Source: Asterella californica
Taxonomy: Eukaryota; Streptophyta; Marchantiopsida; Marchantiales; Aytoniaceae
DNA length: 64,000 bases
Direction of reading: 5' to 3'
Assembly (NCBI GenBank): GCA_036924285.1
Contig: JAYKYS010000011.1
Span: 372,001-436,000 of the forward strand
The notes under the pieces were generated by a model. That model did not search any database. It was not told the origin of the DNA and was given only the letters and a program-made list of their open reading frames with translations. This document shows, in pieces, positions 1-10,960 of this stretch. The position numbers were made by a program, and so were the translations under genes. Each line of letters begins with the position of its first letter. The stretch's first letter is position 1.

Positions 1-1189
1 ACGCTGCCATGGACCGTCTCACTAGGTTCACCATTGCCATGGGTGACCTATCGACGACTCTCACTACTTGAGATCGTCGTCTTGCATCCAAGATGCTATC
101 AACCGTGAGATGCGCTTGTCGTCTCACTCCATCGTGTGCGCGCTTAAGCACCTCTCTCGGTAACAAGTTCGTCCACCACAATCGTGGACGATGTGCACGA
201 GATCCTACTCTCGCTGCATCCAACAACACTGCTGGTCCAACCCAAGACTGCACTTAGTGCACACTCGTCATCATTTGTGTACGAGCATCACCCAACAAAG
301 GAACTTTCTCCAAGATGTACGCTGGAGAATCCACCTGATGCATCTGGAGATGTCGTAAGATCCGTAACATCTCCTAGAACATCCTAGATCGCGAGTCATG
401 TAAACCCTGACCTCTCCCAGCACGTGTGTGACCTTGACATGGCCATCCGGCTATCACCAAGTGAATGGTGCCAACAAACGTAAGATCCTGCGTCCCCAGC
501 AGCGAAATATCTGACGGTAATGCTTGCTGGTATTCTCTAACAGCGGATATGAACAACAACTCAAGATATCTCTGCACCAAACGTGCCACATGACGCAATG
601 AGATGCGTCTCGCAACCTCATCTCTCTCCACATACAAGTATCGGTGTACTTGTATACCTGCCTGCAATACCGCAGCCAAACCTATGCTGATCCCTCCAAA
701 CAGCTCCAGCACACATACACCCTCCTCTGGATACTGCCACACAATGAGAGTCGTATCCAACGGTGATAAGGTCACAAGGTCAGTAGCAGGAACAACCCTT
801 TGTTCCTCTACTGGTGGTACAAAGGCTTCACTCCAAGCATGCTGCACCAACTGATCAGCATACTGCTGCAACTCTCCACTCGAACTCCAGAGTGGAACAT
901 CCAAGGCAGATGGTACTAACGTAGATATGCTAAGCATGTCCTCCACCTCCTCAAAGACCGAAGTATCCTCCGCATGGGCATTGCTCTCCAACAACTCGCC
1001 CGGCCAAGTGATGACCGAATTGAACCCTGCAACGGATGTCATCGTCCCTGGTGTAGACTCCATCGTCCCAACTCTAGCACTGAACCGCAATGGTAGGCAG
1101 CTCACTCGTCCCTCATCGGACTGCCAACCTAGTCTGTAAGATGCTGTCTCCGCTCAATAGTCGATCACGAACCCCATAGGGTATAACAC
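1..1189 (-). pseudogene. DNMT3-like cytosine-5 DNA methyltransferase domain inside a gypsy polyprotein
   Basis: The frame shows the ordered motifs of C5 methyltransferases. Motif I (S-adenosylmethionine binding) reads ELFGGIS near 700. Motif IV with the catalytic cysteine reads AGWPCQG (Cys at 439-437), followed by AGRGQGLHDSRSRMF. Motif VI is near 285 and reads YILEKV, where the family has E-N-V. Then comes LLDAARVGSRAHRP (about 198-157) and the tryptophan-rich WWTNL. The motif VIII-like stretch with AHR and WTNL resembles DNMT3/DRM-type enzymes more than DNMT1 or CMT (family knowledge). In-frame stops lie at 373-371 and near 255, so this copy cannot make the whole domain without readthrough. 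A linker of about 100 residues separates it from the protease. The domain's own end, and the target-recognition part, may lie beyond the window. Confidence 0.88.
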
Positions 1190-1195
1190 AACACC

Positions 1196-2043
1196 TCAAA
1201 CCAATACATCATAAGACTCTGCGGCTGTAACTATGGCCTTGGCCCTCACAATGGAGCCATCCGTGGGATGATCTGATCGAACTTTCACCGTCCACATCTC
1301 CCGTGTCATGTGTAGAGCTGTACCCCTTGATCCCCCTAGAGATATCTGCAACTGGAATGGACATCTCTCCATGTCGGACTTCTTCAGACCCAAACCATAC
1401 ACGCCGTCTTCCCCAACATCAACGGTTGGGCTCCAGAGTCTAACAAGACCTTCTGTGGTCGATACACGTGCCCTGAAGGTGTCACCAAACAGAAGATACC
1501 ACTTCTGTTGTCCAACAACACCACACCTGGTGCCAAACTAGCACGGTCAATCGTCGGCCTAGCTGGTAACTCATCTAACCTGGCAGTCGCCGCTTGCGAA
1601 GTACCACTGGTAGTTGTCTTGATCCTTGACTCCATGGACACATCTACCGCCTCTCGCTGAACCACCTCCGCACTAGAGGTAACAACATCCTTGCCCTCAC
1701 TGAGCGTGGCCGCCAGCTGGAACACTGGAGCTAAGCTGACTCCTAGTGCTTTCATGTCCGTGGCTGAAAATAGTGGGGCTCGCAAAACTGCTGTAGCTGC
1801 CCCCAACATCGAGTTCGACGTCGCATCCACAGACGTCGAGAGTGGACTCACATCACACCCACTCTTGGATGTCGATGCCTCCAACTCTACTGCACCATCG
1901 GTAGGCCGTTTAAGAACCATAGATGTGGTCCTCAACGCTTCCGATAACCTGAACGAGTGGGGAAGTTTGACTTGTCTACCAGCCTCCCCGCGTTGTGGAT
2001 CCAACTCCTGACACACCTCGTGGCTCGGAGGCACGTACTGCAC
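1196..2043 (-). pseudogene. Retroviral-type aspartic protease of the gypsy polyprotein, frameshifted
   Basis: A long linker (2043 to about 1540) precedes the protease core. The active-site motif reads LLDSGAQPLMLG, with D-S-G in place of D-T/S-G, and lies near 1440-1405. The frame then stops, and the protein continues one frame over as YGLGLKKSDMERCPFQ and onwards to TAAESYDVLV near 1196. This is the usual C-terminal half of plant gypsy proteases. One small indel near 1400 therefore breaks the protein. The downstream frame carries on through two stops into the methyltransferase domain. The enzyme would process the Gag-Pol polyprotein. Confidence 0.75.
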
Positions 2044-2362
2044 CTCTAGTCACTACCGCAGATGTCTCAATCTGCACCACGCCAGCCATGAAGTCGAAGT
2101 CATCTCCTTCTCCTCCAGAAGACGTGGAAGCCTTTGTTCCACTTGATCTCCGCTGAGACATAGCCATACTAGCTATCCTCTGCTCCAACTGCTCAATCCG
2201 AGCAGCCATACCTACTTATAACGTCGTAGCAGGCGGTGGACCGACCGATCCTCTCCCAGGTGCTGGACCTCTACCTCCAGCTCGACCACCACGGCCTCCT
2301 TAAGCTCCTCCGCCTCGTCCACGATCAGCCTTCCCTTGCCGCAACTCAGGATGGAGATCAAA

Positions 2363-2404
2363 ACAACGGTCACTACTGTGACCAGGTCGTCCGCAATGCT
2401 CACA
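2363..2404 (-). other. CCHC zinc knuckle of the gypsy nucleocapsid
   Basis: The translated motif is CEHCGRPGHSSDRC, which fits the canonical C-x2-C-x4-H-x4-C nucleic-acid-binding knuckle exactly. It is followed by FDLHPELR, common after gypsy knuckles. A second, imperfect knuckle (CWTCDGPHQQKDC, spacing C-x2-C-x3-H-x4-C) lies upstream near 2500-2460. Glycine/arginine-rich sequence follows, as in nucleocapsid tails. Stops and frame changes surround both, so the gag C-terminus is not intact. Confidence 0.75.
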
Positions 2405-2817
2405 TTGTCTAGGTATTGTTTGAGACGTCCTTGACGTCTCTAACCTCTCCTCTGTGGACAGTCTTTCTGCTGATGAGGACCATCACACGTCCAGCAAGGA
2501 CCCGCCTGTTGACTAGAGAAGGACAGAATGGGCTTCTGCCCACCAGATCCTCCAACACCTCCCTGAGATCGTGACTTCTCCGCACGATCCTTACCACCAC
2601 CACCATCACGCTGTTACGTAGCTTGTGATCCTCGAGAAGAGGTGGTCGCTCCATGTGATGTCTCCTTGCTGAACCCAGCAACCACCACCCTCTCCTCCAC
2701 CATGTTGAGCTCAATCCGCTCAGCCAGACCAAAGACAACCGCCAACGTCAGAGCGATATCTCTAAGGAAAGTAACATCTGTAACTCTCCTACGTAGCTCC
2801 CGGTCTAGTATCTCATA

Positions 2818-3267
2818 TCAGAACTGGACTGCCTGTGCTTCCGTCACCCCTTGAGTAACGCTGATCAACCGCCTCATGCGAGTAAATGCCTCGCGTAAGC
2901 TCTCTCCAGTCTTCCACTGAAACTCTTGCAGACTCCTCAACTTGTCGGTCCGCACACACTGATAGTTCTTCCTCAAACATTGGAAGAACTGAACCACATG
3001 GTTAAACCCTGGTGGTATCCCGATCACACTACCACCTGCTATACTACTTGTGGACGCACCGCTGGTAGTAGGTACTCCGCCACCTATGGATGTACCACTA
3101 CTACTGACATCCGAACTCGCATGTGCTACGCCTCCCGAAACTGCGTCAGTAGTGATAGAAACGTAGTTGGGAGACCAATATTGTCTCCACAACTCGATCT
3201 CAACATTGCAATCTCGCCTCAACTCATGATAATCGTCCATCGGCGCTCCCTCCAAGTGTTGGAACAA
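2818..3267 (-). pseudogene. Gypsy gag (capsid) fragment
   Basis: This 149-codon open stretch contains a low-complexity Ser/Thr/Gly segment and then the capsid-like stretch FQWKTGESLREAFTRMRRL, the short helical motif that marks the plant gypsy gag (retrotrans_gag) domain. It sits between the leader and the zinc knuckle, as expected for gag. The reading frame is lost on both sides. Gag would assemble the virus-like particle. Confidence 0.65.
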
Positions 3268-4004
3268 ACCCTTCTATGCCATGAAGGGTGTAAACAAATG
3301 TGAGTTCCGCATCTGCTGCAGATCGCACCGACTGTCAAACTCCTGTATCCAAGTAACGTCAAGGTCCCTTCGTGGTCTCATAGATCTCGTCCATGTCTCA
3401 CAACAACGGTGTGGTGACACTAGACTCACCACTAGAAAACGCGCTGTCTGCGTTTGACTCGTCCTCTGGAACAACTGACAAAAAGGGTGTAGGTAGTCGG
3501 TATCTCATCTCACTCCGTGTATGCCCACTGTCTGAGAAGTCCCCACCAGAACCTCCCGAGAACTCCGTGATGAGAGAATCCTGATAACACATTCTCCAAC
3601 ATTCATAATCATCGTCACCACCGTAACCACCACTTGCCTAACCCCGCTCCTACTGAACTCACCTATCCCCTACTAGGACGGTCAAGGTAAAGGCAACTTG
3701 GCAACCTCTCACGGTCTGTTGATCGTCACTCCAACCGCACCGTGAGAGAGACAAATGTAGTTGACTGGTCTGCAACTCCAGCTTCACTACCGACAGCACA
3801 CTGGAGTGAACTCACTCCGGAAATCAAGCGCCAACACAAGCAAATGCGACGCACAAACAGGAAGCAGAATATGGAGGGGTTCCAACCACAAGAAGTCCAA
3901 ACGATAACCCTCCACACTCAAACATTCACATAAAAGGAAACCCAAACCCCCCCGGATTGACGGCTCTTCGTCGGTGACCACATGCACAATATATGGTCAC
4001 CAAC

Positions 4005-5597
4005 TGTCGTAACTGATACTTGAGATCATTAACTAGATGTCTATACCTCTAGTAGCTCCAAAAATATCCACGTGGTAGCTCTACTAGCTCACCCAAGACA
4101 ACTGCCACCAACTGCCTTCATACGCATCTCTACGGTATAAGTAAACACTACCACAACTATAGCTTACCTCTAATACTATGAGGTCGCCCTACCACTCCTC
4201 TAGGAACGTACGAGAAAGTCTCCTACTACCTTAAACAAGTCCATAAGTACTTGCACACATCCCTAAAAGACACCAAGAGCTATTGGTCTAGTGGTAAAGC
4301 CAAAGCTAAGACTACAAAGTTAAGAGTCCAGGTCCAAGAATAGTGTTGGGATGGGTGACCAGCTGGTTTTACACTTCCCACACAACTGGAACTTGGATAC
4401 CTCTCTCACGCACGTCAGCAAGATGGCTTGCGGCAGCGCGGGCGCAGGCTCGAGCTCAAGCTCAAGCTCCTCTCTGCCTCCACACTCTCGCACTCCGCCC
4501 TCACGCACCTCTGCTCCTCGAAACCTCTAAACGCCTCCTAACACGCCCAGTCCAGTCCTCCACACCTCGACACTCTCGCTCACTCTCCGCTCCGCTCCTC
4601 TTGGAGTAGAGTAGAACGAGTACAACACAACAAAAGAGACTCGGCTCCACCTCGAATTGCACAAGATTGCACCAAAAGAGGCTCCAAAACAGCAAAAATA
4701 GCTTGCGGGTGCACACGAGTAACCAAAATCTGACGTAAAACAGCAAGAACACCCAAAGCCAACCCGAACACTACTACAAAAAATTCGCAAATGCACCATA
4801 CACACTTCGCGAATGCACACACACACAAGAAAACTCCTAAACTCGAGTTTCCACACGAAATTGCACAAAAATCTGACGTAACTAGCCTTTTTGCACTTTC
4901 GGGTCACACGGCAGCGAACTTCGACATGCCATAACTTCCTCGATGCTCGGTCAAACTCCACGAAACTTGGTGCACTAGAATCGTCTCTCCAATGCGCTTC
5001 CAAAGAACCCACTCCGGTCTGACATTGACAAGTACTTCGTCTGCCACGTCCAAATGCGCACTCCGGCTCCAACAAGTCACTTCAAGAACATTCCGCAAAA
5101 TTTCTGCAGCGCTTCCGCATGACAGAAAATCTCCACCCGATCCCACAACAGCAATTGATCTGCGACCAGCAAGGTACCATGCGCCCACACACACCTCGAT
5201 CATAGATCCAAACAATCAAGCACGAACGACAACGCCCAAAGATACCAGGGGACGATTTCAGATCAGCGAGCTCTTGCACTGCAACCTGCACTCAGTTCTT
5301 CAAGTAATCTGAACAGAGAAATTACCATCTCCAACACTACAACAAAGATTACTCACAAACGGTCAAGCCAAACCCACTCTAAGCACGAAGAGAATCCGGG
5401 TTACACTCAACTAGACTATCCACCATAGCCTGGAGCTTGAAGACTCAACTCGAAGAACTAAGACCTCCAAGCCCTACCTGCGAAGTATACCCCTAGTGGG
5501 CACTCCCACCAACTCACCCTAACGGCACTAACGGCCTTACCAGGATGCTCCACTTCGCACTCTGTCAACCTAGCCGAGGTGCCAAACTGACGTGACA
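4005..5597 (-). repeat. Putative LTR (about 1.6 kb) of the methyltransferase-bearing gypsy element
   Basis: On the minus strand the segment starts TGTCACGTCAGTTTGG at 5597 and ends ACGACA at 4005, giving TG...CA ends. TTGGTGACC follows directly and is a plausible tRNA primer-binding start. The outer 290 bp occurs again twice near 60 kb. The inner end is less certain, because the partner LTR is outside the window. Open frames of up to 182 codons within it show no domain and are treated as chance. Confidence 0.55.
4296..4386 (+). other. 5S rRNA-like segment with pol III internal promoter boxes inside the LTR
   Basis: The segment contains AAGTTAAGAGT (like the 5S A box, AAGTTAAGCGT), then AATAGTGTTGGGATGGGTGACC spread over 4339-4360, matching the 5S C-box context TAGTACTAGGATGGGTGACC, then CTGG. 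Spacing between the boxes equals that of plant 5S rRNA. The first third of 5S is poorly matched. It lies antisense to the gag-pol direction. Cassandra-type TRIM retroelements are known to carry 5S sequence in their LTRs. Whether this copy recruits pol III is unknown. Confidence 0.6.
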
Positions 5598-7470
5598 AAA
5601 GAGATGAAGGTTGGTTCTACATATGTTCTTTTACCTACGAAGGAGAATATGTTTAAGACGATGTTAACTAGACACGATACAGCGTTTGTTCCTAAAGCTT
5701 CAGAAATTGGATATGTAGATCTTAGCATTGGTGGTGTCAATGATCATATTCACAATTCCACATGCTCCTTGAGATAAATGTCATAAATCCTCTTAATGAT
5801 ATGTTGAGAAAGCACAAGAGGTTTGCATGGGAGGAGAGACATACTGAGACGGTTCAGTGATGAAGCAGTTATCTTCTCCACCTATACTTTGTCGTGTGAG
5901 CTATGAGAACGACAAATCAATGATACTTATTGTTGATACTAGTCCAATAGTCATTGGATGGACAGTAGGACATGATGACAAGGAAGAGAATTGGTTTGCA
6001 ATCAGATTTGGAACAAAGGTGTTGGGTAAGCGACATAGGAACTATCCTCAAGTGAAGAGAGAGTTATGAGAAATAGTTACAGCTATGAAACTTGAAAAGG
6101 ACTATTTGATCAGAGCGCCAGTAGTAGTAGAAATAAATTGTTACCACTATTAGGATGAGTACAAACTATAACACCCTTGATATTGCTATGCTATGTTGGA
6201 TTGCTTACATCAAGTCTTTAAATCTTGAATTCAGACACATAGTGAGGAAGAACAATCTAGTAGCTGATCTGTGCACAATATGAGGATGATGAGGAGATGG
6301 TTGAGGATAGAAAAGAGTTGGCATTATTATTTTTTGTAGAGCTCAAGGAGGTGAGAGTGAGCATTCACAAACCATTCATGGAGGAGATATATGAAGGAGA
6401 ATGGATAGACATAAGACGATGTCTAAGCTTGTTGACTAGACAGTCAGGATGGAGCGATGCCCACTTTAAATAAATCAAGAGGAAGGTTTATAACTACTTG
6501 CTAAAAGGTGGTTATTTGTGGAAGAATGTTAAGCAAGGTGGTAAGACGCCACAAAAGGTTGTGTGCAAGATTGACATGCAGAAGTTACTCATGCAGGAGT
6601 TTCATGAGAGCTTGTGGACAAGGCATAGAGGTATTTATGTCACCTTTACAAAGCTGAATGAGAGATATCGATGACGTAACATGTATAGAGAAGTCGTTTA
6701 GTTTGTGGAGACATGCTAAACTTGTAAAGAGTATTCAAGAATTTGACATCGAGATAGATTACATCTTACTTATCCACATGCAATGCATTATAACTAAGTA
6801 GTAGATCTTGTTATTATGCCAATTGGTATATGACAGATGTGATACTTAGTTTTGGCACGTGAGGATTTGTCCAACCAAGTGGAAGAGTGAGCCTTATCGA
6901 TAAAATTCATTAAAGGGTCTGTAAATTTTTGTTGGAGGATGTGTTGGGAAGATCACGGCTGATCTAAGAGAGCTGAACACTGATGAGGCTAAAGCGTTCT
7001 TCAAGAGATGTGGTGTGAAGTTAGCTCTTACCACAGCCTACAATCCAAAGAGAAATATGAATAGTGAACGTGGTCATCCTCCTATCTGAAAGCTATTGTG
7101 AAAGCTTGCAAGATGAGGGCAAGAGAATGACCAAAGTTTCTTCAATTTGCATTATGGACTGATCGTTTCACTAAACATTATCTCAGGACGAGTTCAGTCT
7201 CGAGATATATGCTAACTGAGTTGATTCAAGGACAAACATCTATAATATCCATTGAAGAGCACATACCCACTTGGAACGTTCTACCTTGGGAGGATGGTAA
7301 GTCTATAGAAGATCTTTTTATTGTCCAAGTTCATCAACCAGAGAGAAGATCTGAAGATGTAGAGATTGCAGTGGAGAAGTTGAAAGGGGCGCGTTTGAAA
7401 AATAAAGATAGATCTGATAAGCGTCATCTGTTAAGACCGAAGGAGATTAAGGAAGAGGATTGGTGTTGAT
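5598..7470 (+). pseudogene. Decayed Ty3/gypsy pol: start of RT, RNase H, integrase
   Basis: Readable pieces in order are an RT-preceding segment (YVLLPTKE near 5630), a junction at about 5777 where the RT palm is missing, an RT/RNase H connection (KHKRFAWEERHTE), RNase H (IVDTSPIVIGWTVG, then VLGKRHRNYPQVKREL), and integrase with its zinc-finger region (ESLWTRHRGIYVTFTKL, ERYRWRNMYREVV). A late integrase stretch (TAYNPKRNMNSERGH near 7050) and the C-terminal tail LLRPKEIKEEDW (ends 7469) follow. Many stops and frameshifts show a long-dead copy. The minus-strand gypsy at 1-5597 begins exactly where this one starts, so the younger element probably inserted into it. Confidence 0.8.
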
Positions 7471-7479
7471 GTACGATAG

Positions 7480-8790
7480 TAGCTTAGACAATCAAACTAC
7501 AATCTGAGCTGAAAAATCAAGGATTTCATGGAGGATTGAGGATGCTATGATCAGTTGAGTGGAGGGAGGTAAAATTCTTATTCATTGTCACATTTTTTAT
7601 TGTTTCTAAATATTTGGGAGAGGTTTTGAGGAGCAGTGAGTTGGAGAGCTGACAATGAGCTGGTCGTTTAGATATCAAGTTCAACTAATTTTTGATTGTT
7701 TTAGATTGTCAACAGATCGATTAAAGTTGAATGGTGTAGATGTGACATGGCGGGTATTGTGGACTATGACAGTGATGAGAATTTGGCTATTTCTTGCGTT
7801 TTTTATCAAATACTGAGTGAAACTTTCTAGATTGAGATATGTCTTATCAATAAGATATTTGGAAAATTTCATCTTCAATTGTCTAATAGGTTGTTTGGGA
7901 TCTTGGGTCAAGTCTACCTCTGTAAAGCTCTTAAGTTATCACATATTAGGGTTCGCTCCATATTTGAGAGTTGGATTGAGATTTCGATCTGAATTTTTTT
8001 ATGGTAAGAGTGAAGAGTCCAATAAAGTTTCTTGTGAAATTTGATCATCATTGGACAAGCAATTTGAGAGAACTGAGGTCTCTAAGTTCATAGAAGCTTC
8101 TATTATTAACGGGTTTGATTTCAATCATATCTGTTGTCATCTTTTGGTACTTTTTGAGCAATTGGGGAGGAGTTTGCTGTAGAAACTACCATGCTAGCAT
8201 ACAAGTCGACATTGTGCAGGTGTGGGGATGATTTTAGCTCTATGTGACAAGAACAAGGAGTAGCGATGAACCAAAAGTCATTGTTTAGATTTTCAGAGCT
8301 GCTAGATATCATCATCGTTGGTGCTATGTTGTGAATTGAGTACTGTCTTGAGGTGTGCATGCTTAACCTTTTTGAAATGCTTAGGAGACCAATGTGTGCA
8401 TCAAGTTGTATTTAGACTCGATTGGTTTACGGATATGGATACAAAGTTAGATTGAGTGAAACTATAGCACCTTTCAGTTGTAATACATAGAGTTGTGACA
8501 ATTGGATCGCCGAGTAGTTAGCTTTGTTGGAAAGCTATTAAGTCATGCTTCTAGTGATGTAGAGTTACTTCAGTTAAATGGTACAAAGTTGAGTATTTCA
8601 GATAGAGCATAGAGAGATCTCTTTGTAATGTAATTTTCTACAATTTTTACATATCTTTTAGATCATAGCAAGCTTTAACCTTGAATCGAGAGAGTACAAG
8701 ATCACTTGTGCTCGAAGATTAGATAGAGACACATTTGGGTTGAAAGATCAAGATTTAGAGTCAACCTATTCAAGCCATATTGTCGTGTTA
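7480..8790 (+). repeat. pol tail plus LTR of the plus-strand gypsy family
   Basis: This segment directly follows the integrase tail and is homologous, in direct orientation, to 27,540-28,840 over about 1.3 kb. Shared landmarks include TTTCATGGAGGATTGA near the start, AGGTTGTTTGGGATCTTGGG against AGGTTGTTCAAGGTTTTGG, and ACCTATTCAAG at the end. Position after integrase plus recurrence elsewhere identifies a 3' LTR. Its exact start is uncertain; TGACAATGAGC near 7650 is a candidate. Confidence 0.65.
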
Positions 8791-10160
8791 CGTGACATCC
8801 ATGCAGTGAAACAAATACGCATAGACACCCGAGTGACATTTACACATAAGCTACACCCGAGCTTAACAAGCCAAGCAAGAGTTAAGCTAGGACTGAGCTA
8901 GACAAGCTGCTCTTAGCTTGAGTTAAAGTATCACTTTGAAGAAGAGTGACAGTACCAGAATGCGGAGCTCGTTGAGGTGAGTGACCTTGTGCTTTCAATT
9001 GTGAGAAGCAGCATTCTATTCAATAGTTAGTGCAGTTTTAAAGTTAACAAAAATATGAAAGAGAAAAATCCGTCGATTTTGGCGCGTGACTTTGATCCAT
9101 AATCTGAAGGTACAAGTGTGTAGGTGTTAGTGAATATAATAGTTTTGACTCTTTATTCATTAAAAATAGAGCTATACAAAAGAAGTTTACGTAGAGAAAG
9201 TTAGTAAAAAATGTAGAAGTAAGTTCATGTAGGTTTATGTATGAGTTTTAATTATTTTTTCAGCAAGAATAGAGGTCATCATTAGTGGTAGAGATTCTCA
9301 TCTAAGAAGAAGAGATCTCAAGATCAAATCTTCTCGGTATGTGTTTTCTATTCTAGCATGTCTCGGATGAGAGTTTATGTTGTATATGTAACTACTTCTT
9401 ACATATCTAGGGGTGAGAGATCAATATTCTCTTTAATAGTGGGCTTCTTTGGTCTAAGCCTCTGCATGCCACTTCGGTTATAAATCATGAGTTACCTGGT
9501 ACAGCAATGGAGCGGGTGGTAAATCTTGTGAGGTGGCTCCATAACTGTGACTTCGATCGACATTGTATGGTCTATACTATAATAGAAGTGATATCAAGAT
9601 GACGTCAAGAGCTCATTTAATAAGGTGTTTTCCTTTAATAAGCAAAGGTCTAGCTTAGCAGAGGGTCTGCTTGTTGGATACTCAAGTTGCTTATAAAGAT
9701 CCTAGCTTAGTTGCGGTGTTAGTTAAGAAAAGTGCCGCATCATGCGATTAAGAATATTGTACTTTTTATCATCAAGAGAGAGCTATCGATGCATACGAGA
9801 GGAAGAAAAAGATCGAGAGGATCATAATTTTGAGGTTTCAAATGTGAGAAGGTTGCAGGAAGAGGAATAAATAATTAAGATTTTGAATTCTATCTATTGT
9901 TGTATTTGAAATAAATATATTTTTGGTGAATGTAAATTGATCGTATTCAGTAAGGATCGACTTTCAGACAGAAATTGACATATGTGAAAACTTTGATTGT
10001 TGTAGGCAAGCTGATTGGCTTTTGTCTCCTCATTCAGTCTCTATCTTCTCAAATTAACACAATTAGAAGGCTCGTCCTTCTAGAGAAAGACTCTCCTCGA
10101 CAACGTATTTTTGCACAACCATATACTCAATGTATTCTTAGACAGAAAAACATATAATAA
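8790..10160 (+). other. Leader or LTR-derived sequence before gag, no gene
   Basis: There are no convincing open frames. It joins the LTR to the gag that begins near 10,160 and probably holds the rest of the LTR plus the untranslated leader. A stretch near 9585 (GTGATATCAAGATGACG) loosely resembles an initiator-Met tRNA primer-binding site, but the match is poor. Confidence 0.4.
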
Positions 10161-10960
10161 GATAGTTGATGAACTCGGCGTGAAACATCTGAGGGTGAGA
10201 GGCACGTGTGTGATTTTGCAACCGTGGATGTTGAAGGATTATCTCATTTCATAGATGAGGCTTCTACTTCTAGGGAGGCTCTAGAAGTTACTAAACTTAC
10301 TAAGTCTGACATGGGATTGCTCGAGACATTCGTGTTGATAATGCAACAACAGCAAGCCGTTAAACTGAAAGAGACAATGGTTATCAAAGCCTTGCAATCT
10401 GTTGTGTGGATGTTGGATCAGAGAAATGTATCTTAGTACTTGAAGTACTATTCGGAGGAGATGGAGCTAAACAAAGTACTCGGAAAGGAAATGGTACAAA
10501 CGTTTGAGCTTGCCGTTGTAGTTGAGTTACAAGAGCATGTGAGAAAGATCATTTGAGATCATGGAGCTATTTGGGAGGAGTTTACTCTTCAACTAAAAGA
10601 AGAGTATTCTCTAAAATATGCTGATAGAGTGACTAAAAAGTTATTCATGAAGTTGGTGAACAAACCTAACAAAGTATTGGTTGCCACGGAATTGTTTCGA
10701 GAGTTTGAGAAACAATTTCTTCAAATGTCATGGATGGAGAGGCTCACATTGAGAATGATAGAGTGGAGCTATTCATACAGTCATCCAACAATGATCTCAA
10801 AAAGTGTTGGAGCTACTTTTAGAAGATAGGATGGAGGACAACGAGCTTACCGTTGATTGGAAGAAGGTTTATGAAGCGGTTGGTATTCTTGCCAAGAGAG
10901 AGTATCAGAGAGAAAAGGTGGTAGCAAATCATGGAATAAGACCGTCACCTATTGTAATAT
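10160..10960 (+). pseudogene. Gypsy gag, decayed
   Basis: The frame reads VDVEGLSHFIDEAS, then LTKSDMGLLETFV, a stop at 10,436, YYSEEMELNKVLGKEM, ELQEHVRKII with a stop, then EEFTLQLKEEYSLKYADRVT and ELFREFEKQFLQMSW. The helical Gag-like pattern is continuous in one frame across the stops to about 10,830, where the frame shifts. It lies head to tail behind the pol/LTR at 5598-8790 and belongs to the same type of element. The leader just before it (about 10,120-10,160) recurs at 28,855-28,905. Confidence 0.65.

Larger units (their letters stand above)
1..5597 (-). mobile_element. Ty3/gypsy LTR retroelement carrying a cytosine methyltransferase (5' half, truncated by window edge)
   Basis: Reading leftwards, the putative LTR (5597 to about 4005) is followed by a leader, a gag remnant (3267-2818), a canonical CCHC zinc knuckle (2404-2363), an aspartic protease (2043-1196) and a DNA methyltransferase domain (1189-1). 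Reverse transcriptase and integrase would lie beyond position 1. The protease second half and the methyltransferase share one reading frame, so the enzyme is part of the polyprotein and not an unrelated neighbour. Damage is moderate: a frameshift inside the protease, scattered stops, and only two stops across the methyltransferase frame. The right boundary is supported because the last 290 bp before 5597 recurs at 59.75-60.04 kb and 60.55-60.83 kb with the same end point. Confidence 0.85.

Noticed and set aside
4527..5075. A 182-codon minus-strand open frame
   Set aside because: It lies within the putative LTR, is rich in Cys/Phe/Ser from biased composition, and overlapping frames are equally open. 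No domain is visible.
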